Of a stretch of DNA of 64,000 nt, positions 50,557-59,384 are shown piece by piece (within the stretch, counting starts at the first letter, position 1; each line of letters opens with the position of its first letter). This DNA comes from ZLKRG08 sp964565165 (GTDB lineage: Bacteria; Actinomycetota; Actinomycetes; Nanopelagicales; Nanopelagicaceae), in NCBI GenBank assembly GCA_964565165.1, contig CAZMDJ010000002.1:1-64000 (forward strand), given 5' to 3'. The notes under the pieces are model-generated. The model was not told the origin of the DNA and searched no databases. It saw nothing but the letters and a program-made list of their open reading frames with translations. Both the position numbers and the translations under genes were made by a program.

Positions 50557-50899
50557 AGCAAAAGCAAAAAAATATTTTTCTAGTTTAGTGTTTGCGGTTT
50601 TAATTAGCGGGTGCGGAGATTCAGCTCAAGATTATTCGTCCAGCAAAGTTCAAAGCACAGAAATAGTAGGCACTAATGGCCAATTAATATCTATTCAATC
50701 TGACAACGTGCGGGCTGCAGGTTATGACGTAAATTCCATGATCATGACAGTGCAGTTCCAAAATGGATATACATATGAGTATTACAACGTCCCAGCGGAA
50801 CTCTGGAGCTCATTTATTGCCGCACAACCGCATCCATGGTCTGAAGTGGGTTATCCGCAATTGGTCCAAGGTGGTTTTCAATATAGGCGTATTATCTGA
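50546..50899 (+). CDS. KTSC-domain lipoprotein
   Basis: A 117-residue predicted lipoprotein with lipobox LISGC (cysteine at 23). The C-terminal part matches the short KTSC domain: SDNVRAAGYDVNSMIMTVQFQNGYTYEYYNVPAELW. KTSC domains occur alone or fused to lysyl-tRNA-synthetase-like or nuclease proteins and are thought to bind RNA or nucleotides, so its export here is unusual. It overlaps the preceding gene by 11 bases. Confidence 0.7.
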   Translation: MQPKAKAKKYFSSLVFAVLISGCGDSAQDYSSSKVQSTEIVGTNGQLISIQSDNVRAAGYDVNSMIMTVQFQNGYTYEYYNVPAELWSSFIAAQPHPWSEVGYPQLVQGGFQYRRII

Positions 50900-50917
50900 A
50901 AATGGGGAGCGTGAAAT

Positions 50918-51292
50918 ATGAATAGCGGTTGGAGGATTATTGGGCTTGTTGTGGGCGGAATAGTTATACTTAATTCTTGCTCTGGCAATTCAAAACCGAC
51001 AAATTTCAGTGCAGAAGGTGCCTGCAATTCATTGGAATCGTTGATCAATCAAATTGGCAGGTTTGAGATTAACGACGCAAACGAGTTTTATGTCCAGATG
51101 GAGTCGATTGCATCGCAGGCTTCAAATGCTGCTGAAATTGACTCAAAATACAGTGAAATGGCCAGCCAAGTTTCTGGATATTTGAGCGTTTTGCAAGAGA
51201 AGTATCCGGGTTCTGTTCCCAACTATTTCGGGATGATTCCAATGCAAGTTACGTCTGATGAGTTTTGTGGAACAAATTACTCTGAAGGGTAA
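50918..51292 (+). CDS. Small lipoprotein of unknown function
   Basis: A 124-residue protein with an N-terminal hydrophobic segment ending in a possible lipobox (ILNSC, cysteine at 21). The remainder is helical and acidic, with two further cysteines (AC near 36, FC near 117). No domain is recognised. It belongs to the run of envelope genes from 49.1 to 53.5 kb. Confidence 0.55.
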   Translation: MNSGWRIIGLVVGGIVILNSCSGNSKPTNFSAEGACNSLESLINQIGRFEINDANEFYVQMESIASQASNAAEIDSKYSEMASQVSGYLSVLQEKYPGSVPNYFGMIPMQVTSDEFCGTNYSEG

Positions 51293-51393
51293 CCCCTGAA
51301 TATTGACCATATAAATCTTGAAACAAATTGCTATTCGGCCGAAAAGTTTCGAACTTAAGCCTAAATGTCTTACTCGGCCGTTAAAGTCACCCT

Positions 51394-52353
51394 GTGAACT
51401 TCTCAAAAAAACGTTCAAATCTAATAGCCGCAACCATTTTGCTAGCTAGCCTTATAGGACTCACAGGATGTGGCGGCGCAAGCAATGGTCTTCAGGATCC
51501 TCAGTTAAATATCTATCTGTTGGACCTGACCGGGTCGGGTAGCACTTCAGATCAGTTGCGAAGAATTTACGCAGATATTGAAACAGATGTGACTGTTGAT
51601 AATTTAGGACGACCATTTGGCACCGAAAATGAGATCAAGAACCCCGAGATTAGTCAAATATTCTTTGTCGGCACCAATTCAAGGTATTTACTTGATTTCA
51701 CTCTTCAAGATTTCAGTGCAATTAAAGCACTTTTTGATTTCAATTTCGAAGAGAACAATTCCTCGAATGCAGAAAGAATTTGGGGCCAAATAAGTCATTC
51801 GATAAATCTAATTCTAAGCGACAATATTGAGTTTGGAAATTCAGCAATTACAAATAGAGAATGCGATTCCAAGTTGAATGTGGATTTGAAGGGTCTCTTT
51901 TCGGACAGCAAGAGACCTGATTATGTTGAAAAAGCATGCGAGATAATTGTTTACTCAAGTAAACAGTATTTTGAATTTAAGAGATATGTAGAAGTTCAAA
52001 GCAAACTTCAGTCGCATTCAGATGTTTTCGGAGCTATGTCTGCAATAAATGATAAAATTGGGCAATTCCTTAAACAATATCCGGACGGCTCGGTGAAAGT
52101 CATAATGGCTTCTGATGGAGATCACAACATACAAATTGAAGAATACAAAGATCTCAAAACTGCAATGGCGCAGAATACAGACCTGTGTGCTTATGCTCGC
52201 AAATTAGGTTCAACCAAGTCGTATAAGAATCTGCTGGACACAAGAGTGGATATGTCCGATAAACCTGGCGTAGGAGCGCTAGGTGCGGATGCAAGCTCGA
52301 CGGCTGAATACGCAAATAAACTGTCGCAATTTTGGAATTGCTTTCCCAAATAG
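51394..52353 (+). CDS. vWA-like lipoprotein
   Basis: A 319-residue predicted lipoprotein (lipobox LTGC, cysteine at 26). The mature protein begins with the beta strand and metal site of a von Willebrand factor A fold, LNIYLLDLTGSGSTSDQL, where D-x-T-x-S replaces the usual D-x-S-x-S, and later has VKVIMASDGDHN, the second vWA strand motif. A middle helical insert of about 100 residues separates them. It could bind a partner through a metal site. The adjacent coiled-coil membrane protein is a likely partner (17 bases apart). Start GTG 51394. Confidence 0.6.
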   Translation: MNFSKKRSNLIAATILLASLIGLTGCGGASNGLQDPQLNIYLLDLTGSGSTSDQLRRIYADIETDVTVDNLGRPFGTENEIKNPEISQIFFVGTNSRYLLDFTLQDFSAIKALFDFNFEENNSSNAERIWGQISHSINLILSDNIEFGNSAITNRECDSKLNVDLKGLFSDSKRPDYVEKACEIIVYSSKQYFEFKRYVEVQSKLQSHSDVFGAMSAINDKIGQFLKQYPDGSVKVIMASDGDHNIQIEEYKDLKTAMAQNTDLCAYARKLGSTKSYKNLLDTRVDMSDKPGVGALGADASSTAEYANKLSQFWNCFPK

Positions 52354-52369
52354 AAGATTGGTGGAATAG

Positions 52370-53524
52370 ATGAAACTACGTCCGAAAAGTGCAACAAAAT
52401 CATCATGGGAGAAATTGGCTCATGATCGTGGTTTGCGTGATGGTAAAGCAGAGAAGCCTTCACTCGATTGGGGTCAGAATTCCGTTCCTTTCTTATCGGA
52501 ATTGCATAAACACGCGTTGAAGCGTTTAAGCGATCTTTCTCTCAAGACACGTACCGGTCTCAATAATCTAGTTCAGCAATCTTTGGATCGAAATGATCGC
52601 GTCCGCCTATTGCAGAATGAAAGAATATTGCTTGACAAGAAATATGAATATGCTGAAAACCGTGTGAAAGCATTTCAGGCTACATTGGATGGTTACAACG
52701 ATGAGAATCCAATTGGCAGATTTGCACGCACGAAAAATATTGCTGATGGTTTCTATTATCCGATATTGGCAATTTTGGGTGCAGGCGAAATATTCATTAC
52801 AGCTCCTGCGTTAATTAAACTATTTAATGAAAAAATATTCGGCACTGAGAATTTTGCCTATTTAATTGCCTTATCTGTAGGTTTATTAACAGTAGTCTCC
52901 GCACACATTCTTGGGCTTTCCCTAAAGCTAAAATTAGACAGGCAGCGTCCACAAGAGCCTTGGGTGATTAAGTTACTTTATCCATTGGTTGGATTGGTGC
53001 TTGGTTCAGTAATTGCCTTGGCTTTTCTTCGAGCTGGACAGGTTTTCAAAGAATTGCCGGGTGATTTTTTTGTTACAAATGATCTTGGAAGAAAACTATT
53101 CTTATTGGGTTTTTTCATCTTCCTGCAACTTGCTTTTATTGCTGTGGCAACGCATTTAGCGTTTCTTCATTATTCGAAAATTGAGCATGATTTGCGTCAT
53201 GCCAAAAAAGACGCCAAGAAAATTGAAACGGCTATAAGCAAAGCAAATAAAGAATTGGCTGAATTAATTTCGATTAGCTATATAAGTAAGGAGAATATTG
53301 CACTTGCCTCAAAAACTTTAGATGCGGAATTGGAGGTCATCAGGAGCGCATATTTGGCAGCAGCTGCCGTATATGCGGACGCAAATATCCATGCTCGCCG
53401 TGATGACATAAATGCGGCACACCCATCCTTAACGCCGCCAACCTTGATTTATGAGGTTGATGATTTTTCTGATCTTCAGCAACTTATTGATAATGGCAAC
53501 TTAGAGCCTGACCTAGTTAAGTGA
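52370..53524 (+). CDS. Coiled-coil membrane protein of unknown function
   Basis: A 384-residue protein: a cytoplasmic, highly charged N-terminus with coiled coil (about 40-110), four membrane helices between about 128 and 275, then a second coiled coil (HDLRHAKKDAKKIETAISKANKELAEL) and an acidic tail. No family is recognised. The arrangement with the upstream vWA-like lipoprotein resembles an envelope-spanning complex. It ends 68 bases before hsdM. Confidence 0.6.
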   Translation: MKLRPKSATKSSWEKLAHDRGLRDGKAEKPSLDWGQNSVPFLSELHKHALKRLSDLSLKTRTGLNNLVQQSLDRNDRVRLLQNERILLDKKYEYAENRVKAFQATLDGYNDENPIGRFARTKNIADGFYYPILAILGAGEIFITAPALIKLFNEKIFGTENFAYLIALSVGLLTVVSAHILGLSLKLKLDRQRPQEPWVIKLLYPLVGLVLGSVIALAFLRAGQVFKELPGDFFVTNDLGRKLFLLGFFIFLQLAFIAVATHLAFLHYSKIEHDLRHAKKDAKKIETAISKANKELAELISISYISKENIALASKTLDAELEVIRSAYLAAAAVYADANIHARRDDINAAHPSLTPPTLIYEVDDFSDLQQLIDNGNLEPDLVK

Positions 53525-53571
53525 AATATTACATGTCCAATATTAGAAATGTCGGGTCTTACCTTTAGATT

Positions 53572-53585
53572 TACCTCTGGAGGTA
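53572..53585 (+). promoter_or_regulatory. Palindrome covering the hsdM ribosome-binding site
   Basis: TACCTCTGGAGGTA places inverted TACCTC/GAGGTA around the hsdM ribosome-binding site (GGAGG), 7 bases before the start. It differs from the core of the toxin-antitoxin palindrome at 38362-38375 at one position. Folding would hide the ribosome-binding site; a shared DNA-binding regulator is the other possibility. Confidence 0.45.
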
Positions 53586-53592
53586 GTACTTA

Positions 53593-55152
53593 ATGTCTAA
53601 CGTCGAACGCGCAGAACTGCACAAAACCATCTGGAAGATCGCCAACGATCTCCGTGGCAGCGTCGACGGATGGGACTTTAAGCAATATGTACTTGGCACA
53701 CTTTTCTATCGCTTTATCTCAGAGAACCTAACCAAATACCTCAATGAACACCAACGCAAAGCTGGCATCAAAGAGTTCGATTATGAGAAATTAAGCGACG
53801 ACCAAGCAGAATTCGGAAGGAAAGAAACCGTCCTTGAAAAGGGTTTCTTTATTTTACCAAGCGAACTTTTCGTGAATGTGCGTGCAGCAGGGAAAAGTGA
53901 CCCGAACCTAAACGAAACTCTTGCACGCGTTTTTAGAAATATTGAAGGTTCTGCAGTAGGTTCGCCTAGTGAATTAGATATTAAAGGTTTATTCGATGAC
54001 CTTGATGTGAATAGCAACAAGATCGGTGCAACGGTTTCTAAACGTAATGAGCTGCTTGTAAAATTGTTGGATTCAGTTGGCCAACTAGCGCTTGGAAATT
54101 ATGCTGATAATTCTATTGATGCTTTCGGTGATGCGTACGAATACCTAATGACCATGTATGCGTCAAGTGCAGGCAAATCTGGAGGAGAGTTCTTTACGCC
54201 TCAGGAAGTTTCTGAACTCCTTGCCAAAATCACTGTTGTTGGCAAGAAAAAAGTCAACAAAGTCTACGACCCAGCATGTGGCTCAGGATCACTACTTTTG
54301 CAGTTCGCGAAAGTTCTCGGCAAAGAAAATGTTACGAATGGTTTCTACGGACAAGAAATCAATATCACTACTTACAACCTCTGCCGTATTAATATGTTTC
54401 TTCACGATATTAATTACGAGAAGTTCGATATTGCCCACGGCGACACACTTACTGATCCAGCTCACCTAGATGATGAACCTTTCGAAGCAATCGTTTCCAA
54501 CCCGCCTTACTCAATAAAATGGGACGGCGACGACAACCCATTGATGATTAACGATCCTCGGTATTCTCCTGCAGGCGTACTTGCTCCAAAAAGTAAAGCA
54601 GATCTAGCTTTTACGATGCACATCTTAAGTTGGCTTGCCACTAATGGAACGGCTGCAATTGTTGAATTTCCAGGTGTGATGTACCGCGGCGGTGCTGAGC
54701 AGAAGATCCGCAAGTACCTAGTCGACAACAACTTCGTCGACAGCGTTATTCAGCTTCCTCCAGATCTCTTTTTCGGCACAGGAATTCAAACTTGTATCTT
54801 AGTTCTCAAGAAATCGAAAAAAGATAACACAGTTCTCTTCATCAATGCAGAACGTGAGTTTGCACGCTTTGGCAACAAGAACAAGCTTCGTTCCGAAGAT
54901 ATCGAGAAAGTCCTCTCAAAGTACACGGATCGCAAGGACGAGGACTTCTTCGCTCGCTTAGTCGATCACTCGGAAATTGCAGGAAATGACTACTCGTTAT
55001 CGGTAACCAGTTATGTGAAGGCTGAAGAGACCCGAGAAGTAATAAATATTAAAGAGCTAAATATATCGATTGCTAATATTGTGTCTCGCCAGGCGGAACT
55101 ACGTCTTGAAATTGATCGCATTGTGGAAGATCTCGAAGGAAAGCGATCATGA
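53593..55152 (+). CDS. hsdM: Type I restriction-modification methylase subunit
   Basis: Adenine-N6 methyltransferase subunit, 519 residues. The HsdM N-terminal helical domain (LHKTIWKIANDLRGSVDGWDFKQYVLGTLFYRFISEN) leads to the catalytic part with DPACGSGSLLLQ (AdoMet binding, near 226) and the methylase motif NPPYS (near 303). The middle FFTPQEVSELLAKI is also typical. It overlaps hsdS by four bases. Together with HsdS it methylates the recognition site; with HsdR the complex cleaves unmethylated DNA. Confidence 0.93.
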   Translation: MSNVERAELHKTIWKIANDLRGSVDGWDFKQYVLGTLFYRFISENLTKYLNEHQRKAGIKEFDYEKLSDDQAEFGRKETVLEKGFFILPSELFVNVRAAGKSDPNLNETLARVFRNIEGSAVGSPSELDIKGLFDDLDVNSNKIGATVSKRNELLVKLLDSVGQLALGNYADNSIDAFGDAYEYLMTMYASSAGKSGGEFFTPQEVSELLAKITVVGKKKVNKVYDPACGSGSLLLQFAKVLGKENVTNGFYGQEINITTYNLCRINMFLHDINYEKFDIAHGDTLTDPAHLDDEPFEAIVSNPPYSIKWDGDDNPLMINDPRYSPAGVLAPKSKADLAFTMHILSWLATNGTAAIVEFPGVMYRGGAEQKIRKYLVDNNFVDSVIQLPPDLFFGTGIQTCILVLKKSKKDNTVLFINAEREFARFGNKNKLRSEDIEKVLSKYTDRKDEDFFARLVDHSEIAGNDYSLSVTSYVKAEETREVINIKELNISIANIVSRQAELRLEIDRIVEDLEGKRS

Positions 55153-56387
55153 ATCGGATAGAGAAACTTATCTCTGAACTATGCCCGAAAGGCGTTCCTT
55201 ATGTCACTTTGGGTTCAATTGCTCAAGTCGCAAATCGAGGGGTAGACAAAGTAGAAAAACCTGATGAGGAAGAAGTTTTTCTTCTGAACTACATGGACGT
55301 GCACCGGAATAGAGAATTAACGCCGGAGTGTGTTCCTAACAAAACTACCGCTAGTGTGAATCAGATTCGTGATTGTGATTTGCGTGTAGGTGACATCATC
55401 ATCACACCAACTTCAGAAACTCGAGATGACTTGGCACATGCGGCTGTCGTTATTTTACCTCTCCCAAAAACTGTTTACAGTTATCACGTCATGAGATTGC
55501 GGATTTTGGACAAGGAAGTAGCAGACTCTAAATATCTGGCTTATCAATTTCGAAGTCGACAGCTCCAATCACAAATACTTAGCGCTTCAAACGGAATTAC
55601 GCGTTTTGGTCTGACAAAATCAAAGTGGGAATCACTACGTATTCAAATTCCACCGTTGGAGATTCAGAAAGAAGTTGTGAGAATCCTAGACACCTTTATG
55701 GAGCTTGAAGATGAATTAGAAGCAGAACTAAAATCGAGAAAGACTCAATATGCGTTCTTCAGAAAGAGCCTTCTTGACTGCGATCGGCAAACTTCTAAGT
55801 CATACAAACTGAAAGATGTATGCCTCAAGATTTCTTCAGGTGGAACTCCCTCAAGAACTCGAGCTGATTTTTTCGGTGGTTCTATTCCTTGGGTCCGCAC
55901 TCAAGAGGTGGACTTCAAAGAAATATGGAGCACCGAACTAAATATCACTGATTTAGCCTTGAGGAATTCTTCGGCGAGGTGGGTACCAGCTAACACCGTT
56001 ATTCTCGCCATGTATGGTGCGACCGCAGGCAAATCTGCAATCACCAAAATTCCTGTTACAACAAATCAAGCTTGTTGTAACTTGGAGGTCGATCCCGAAC
56101 TTTGCTTACCTGAGTACTTATTCCACTGGTTGATGGCCAACTACCTGGATATCAAATCATTAGGTCAGGGCACCCAATCCAATCTTAATGCTGGAATGGT
56201 TCGTAATCTTGAGATCCGACTCCCAGACCTGGAAGAGCAGTCGAGGATAATAACTGCATTGAATAAGTTCGATGCGCTTACGAAGGACATGCAGGTTGGC
56301 ATACCAGCCGAGATTCGGTCAAGACGCCAGCAATTTGAATACTACAGAAATAATTTACTAACTTTCAAAGTCTTGGTAGCGGCATGA
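55149..56387 (+). CDS. hsdS: Type I restriction-modification specificity subunit
   Basis: Sequence-recognition subunit, 412 residues with two target recognition domains. The first ends with the conserved helix IPPLEIQKEVVRILDTFMELEDELEAEL, and the second half repeats the plan with GGTPSRTRADFFGGSIPWVRTQEV and ends LPDLEEQSRIITALNKFDAL. The two recognition domains look unrelated to each other, as expected for a bipartite target. No inverted duplicate of either domain is nearby, so phase variation by inversion is not suggested. Confidence 0.92.
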   Translation: MNRIEKLISELCPKGVPYVTLGSIAQVANRGVDKVEKPDEEEVFLLNYMDVHRNRELTPECVPNKTTASVNQIRDCDLRVGDIIITPTSETRDDLAHAAVVILPLPKTVYSYHVMRLRILDKEVADSKYLAYQFRSRQLQSQILSASNGITRFGLTKSKWESLRIQIPPLEIQKEVVRILDTFMELEDELEAELKSRKTQYAFFRKSLLDCDRQTSKSYKLKDVCLKISSGGTPSRTRADFFGGSIPWVRTQEVDFKEIWSTELNITDLALRNSSARWVPANTVILAMYGATAGKSAITKIPVTTNQACCNLEVDPELCLPEYLFHWLMANYLDIKSLGQGTQSNLNAGMVRNLEIRLPDLEEQSRIITALNKFDALTKDMQVGIPAEIRSRRQQFEYYRNNLLTFKVLVAA

Positions 56388-59377
56388 GCTTCCGGAATAT
56401 AGAACCAATCGCGATCACATCAGAGAATACTGTCGTTGCTGAATTAGATCCAAAGGCGACTAAAGCCGAGGCGTTCGAGAGTGAGTCAGAACTCGAATCT
56501 GCCTTCATCAAACTACTTCAGGATCAGGCGTACGAGTATTTGTCGATCAACGATGAGACGGCTCTAATTGCGAACCTCAAAGTACAGATTGAGAAGCTCA
56601 ACAAGGTTAAGTTCAGTGACACAGAGTGGGAGCGCTTTTTTGAAGAGAGCATCTCAAGTGAGAAAGATGGAGTAATTGAGAAGACGCGTCGCTTCCAAGA
56701 AGATCATATTCGCGTACTCAAGCGAGATAACGGTGAGAGCAAGAACATCTACCTAATTGACAAGCAGTATATACACAACAATAGTGTCCAAGTCCTTAAC
56801 CAGTATGAAGTTGAAGGAGTTCGCAAAAATCGGTATGACGTCACTATTCTGGTAAATGGCCTTCCTCTTGTTCATATCGAACTCAAGCGACGCGGTGTCG
56901 ATATCCGCGAGGCGTTTAACCAGATTAATCGATATCAGCACGAAAGTTTCTGGGCCGGGTCTGGCCTCTTTCAGTATGTACAGATTTTTGTTATCAGCAA
57001 TGGCACATACACCAAGTACTACAGCAACACAGTTCGCGATCAGCACATCAAAGAAGCAAGCGGGAATGTTCGTATCAAGAAAACATCTAACAGCTACGAG
57101 TTCACTAGCTGGTGGGCAGATGCCAACAACAAGCCTGTATATGATTTGATGTCATTTGGTAAAACCTTCTTTGCTAAGCACAGTTTGCTTAACATACTCA
57201 CGAAATACTGTGTATTCACTTCAGACCAAATGCTACTAACGATGCGTCCTTACCAAATTGTTGCAACGGAGCGAGTGCTTCAAAAGATAGTGATGAGTGA
57301 GAATCAAAAGACTCTTGGAACTATCGATGCGGGTGGTTACGTTTGGCACACAACTGGTTCCGGAAAGACACTTACAAGTTTCAAGACCGCCCAGATTGCC
57401 TCCAAGATGCCGTCGGTCGATAAAGTGCTTTTTGTTGTAGATCGCAAAGATCTTGATTATCAAACAATGAAGGAATACAACCGCTTCCAAGAGGGGGCGG
57501 CCAATGCGAGTAATTCAACTAAGCAACTTCAAGAGCGATTAGAAGATCCAAGCGCAAAAATCATAATTACGACAATACAAAAACTTTCTAAATTTATTGC
57601 TCAGAATAAAGATCATGCGATTCAATCAAAGAGAGTGGTCTTGATTTTTGATGAATGTCATCGATCTCAATTCGGGGATATGCATATGGCAATCAAGAAA
57701 GCTTTCTCAAATTACAACCTATTTGGTTTTACGGGTACACCAATTTTTGCGGCAAATGCTTCAAGTGGAAATAATCCTAACCTCCGCACAACCGAGCAGG
57801 CATTCGGAGTAAAACTCCACACATACACAATTGTTGATGCCATTACAGATAAAAATGTATTGCCTTTCAGGGTCGACTATGTAAACACAATCAAGATGCC
57901 TGAGCATTTAGTCGATCTTGAAGTTAGCGCGATTGATACCGAAAAAGCACTTTTGGCTCCGGAGCGCATATCGAAAATTGCTCAATACATACTCGACCAC
58001 TTTGATCAAAAAACGCGTCGAAATGAGACATACACGCTTAAAAACAAAAGGGTGTCGGGATTTAATTCATTAATGGCTACAGCGTCAATTGACGCTGCTA
58101 AACGATATTACGCGACTTTTAAGGAACTCCAGAAAGATGTGCCGCTCGATTCGAAGTTAAAGATCGGGATAATTTATAGCTTTGTTCCAAACGAAGACGA
58201 GGCAGGAGGACTGCTTCCCGAGGAAGAGTTTGAAGCAAGCAATCTTGACGCCTCTTCCCGCGATTTTCTTGATGAGGCTATTAAAGATTACAACACTATG
58301 TATGCGACAAATTTTGATTCTTCCTCCGATGGTTTCCAGGGATACTACAAGGATTTATCTCAGAAACTTAAACAGCGTGAAATTGATCTAGTAATTGTTG
58401 TGAATATGTTTCTAACCGGCTTTGACTCTACAACACTTAATACTTTATGGGTAGATAAGAATTTGCGTCTGCACGGACTTCTGCAAGCTTATTCAAGAAC
58501 AAATCGAATTCTGAATTCAGTCAAAACCTACGGCAACATCATTTGTTTCAGAGATTTAGAGCAAGCTACTAACGATTCCATCTCTCTATTTGGCAATAAA
58601 GATGCCGGCGGAATCGTACTATTGAAGCCGTATCGTGAATATTATGATGAATATTCCACTTTGATTTCGGAACTTTCAAACAAATTTGATCCTGGTTCGA
58701 TTCCCAATTCTGAGACTGTGCAAAGGGACTTTGTAAATCTTTACAATAAGATTCTTCGATTACAGAATATTTTGAAATCTTTTGACGATTTTAAAGGTAA
58801 TGAGCTGCTTCCAGAGCGTACCTTCCAGGATTATCAGAGTACTTACATAGAGATTTATTCTCAGTTGCGTAAACGGAACGAAAGAGAATCTATTGTTGAA
58901 GATTTGGTCTTTGAAATTGAATTGGTGAAGCAAGTAGAGATAAATGTTGATTACATTTTGATTCAAATTCAAAAGCTACAAGGTGCCAATCCAGCAGAAA
59001 ATAAGGAAATCAGAGCTAAAATCAACAAAACAGTTCTGGCCAGTTATTCGCTGAGAAGCAAAAAGGATCTAATCGAAAGATTTATAGATTCGATAAATGT
59101 TAATTCTGATGTGCCAGGGGAGTGGCGCAAATTCATTAATGCTGCGAAGGAGTCAGAGCTCTCCAGGATTATTGAGGAAGAAAATTTGAATCCGGAAGAA
59201 ACCAAGAGCTTTATTGCCAAGGCATTTACTGATGGCGAGCTAAAAACTGCCGGCACTGCAGTGATCAAGTTGTTACCAGCAAAAAATATGTTCAGTCCGT
59301 CTTACGAGCACAGCATCCAAAAATCAATCGTCATCGAAAAACTTAAAGCACTTTTTGAGAGATTCTCAAATTTGTAA
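56384..59377 (+). CDS. hsdR: Type I restriction-modification endonuclease/translocase subunit
   Basis: Motor and nuclease subunit, 997 residues. The N-terminal PD-(D/E)xK nuclease shows RYDVTILVNGLPLVHIELKRRG (near 150-172). The SF2 helicase motor follows with Walker A TTGSGKT (near 323), DECHRSQFG and GFTGTPIF, and later LVIVVNMFLTGFDSTTLNTLWVDK and AYSRTNRI. The length and the complete motif set indicate an active enzyme. It overlaps hsdS by four bases. Confidence 0.94.
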   Translation: MSFRNIEPIAITSENTVVAELDPKATKAEAFESESELESAFIKLLQDQAYEYLSINDETALIANLKVQIEKLNKVKFSDTEWERFFEESISSEKDGVIEKTRRFQEDHIRVLKRDNGESKNIYLIDKQYIHNNSVQVLNQYEVEGVRKNRYDVTILVNGLPLVHIELKRRGVDIREAFNQINRYQHESFWAGSGLFQYVQIFVISNGTYTKYYSNTVRDQHIKEASGNVRIKKTSNSYEFTSWWADANNKPVYDLMSFGKTFFAKHSLLNILTKYCVFTSDQMLLTMRPYQIVATERVLQKIVMSENQKTLGTIDAGGYVWHTTGSGKTLTSFKTAQIASKMPSVDKVLFVVDRKDLDYQTMKEYNRFQEGAANASNSTKQLQERLEDPSAKIIITTIQKLSKFIAQNKDHAIQSKRVVLIFDECHRSQFGDMHMAIKKAFSNYNLFGFTGTPIFAANASSGNNPNLRTTEQAFGVKLHTYTIVDAITDKNVLPFRVDYVNTIKMPEHLVDLEVSAIDTEKALLAPERISKIAQYILDHFDQKTRRNETYTLKNKRVSGFNSLMATASIDAAKRYYATFKELQKDVPLDSKLKIGIIYSFVPNEDEAGGLLPEEEFEASNLDASSRDFLDEAIKDYNTMYATNFDSSSDGFQGYYKDLSQKLKQREIDLVIVVNMFLTGFDSTTLNTLWVDKNLRLHGLLQAYSRTNRILNSVKTYGNIICFRDLEQATNDSISLFGNKDAGGIVLLKPYREYYDEYSTLISELSNKFDPGSIPNSETVQRDFVNLYNKILRLQNILKSFDDFKGNELLPERTFQDYQSTYIEIYSQLRKRNERESIVEDLVFEIELVKQVEINVDYILIQIQKLQGANPAENKEIRAKINKTVLASYSLRSKKDLIERFIDSINVNSDVPGEWRKFINAAKESELSRIIEEENLNPEETKSFIAKAFTDGELKTAGTAVIKLLPAKNMFSPSYEHSIQKSIVIEKLKALFERFSNL

Positions 59378-59384
59378 GTCTTGG

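Noticed and set aside
55149..56387. Phase-variable hsdS
   Set aside because: Only one hsdS is present and I saw no inverted copy of either recognition domain or flanking recombinase gene.
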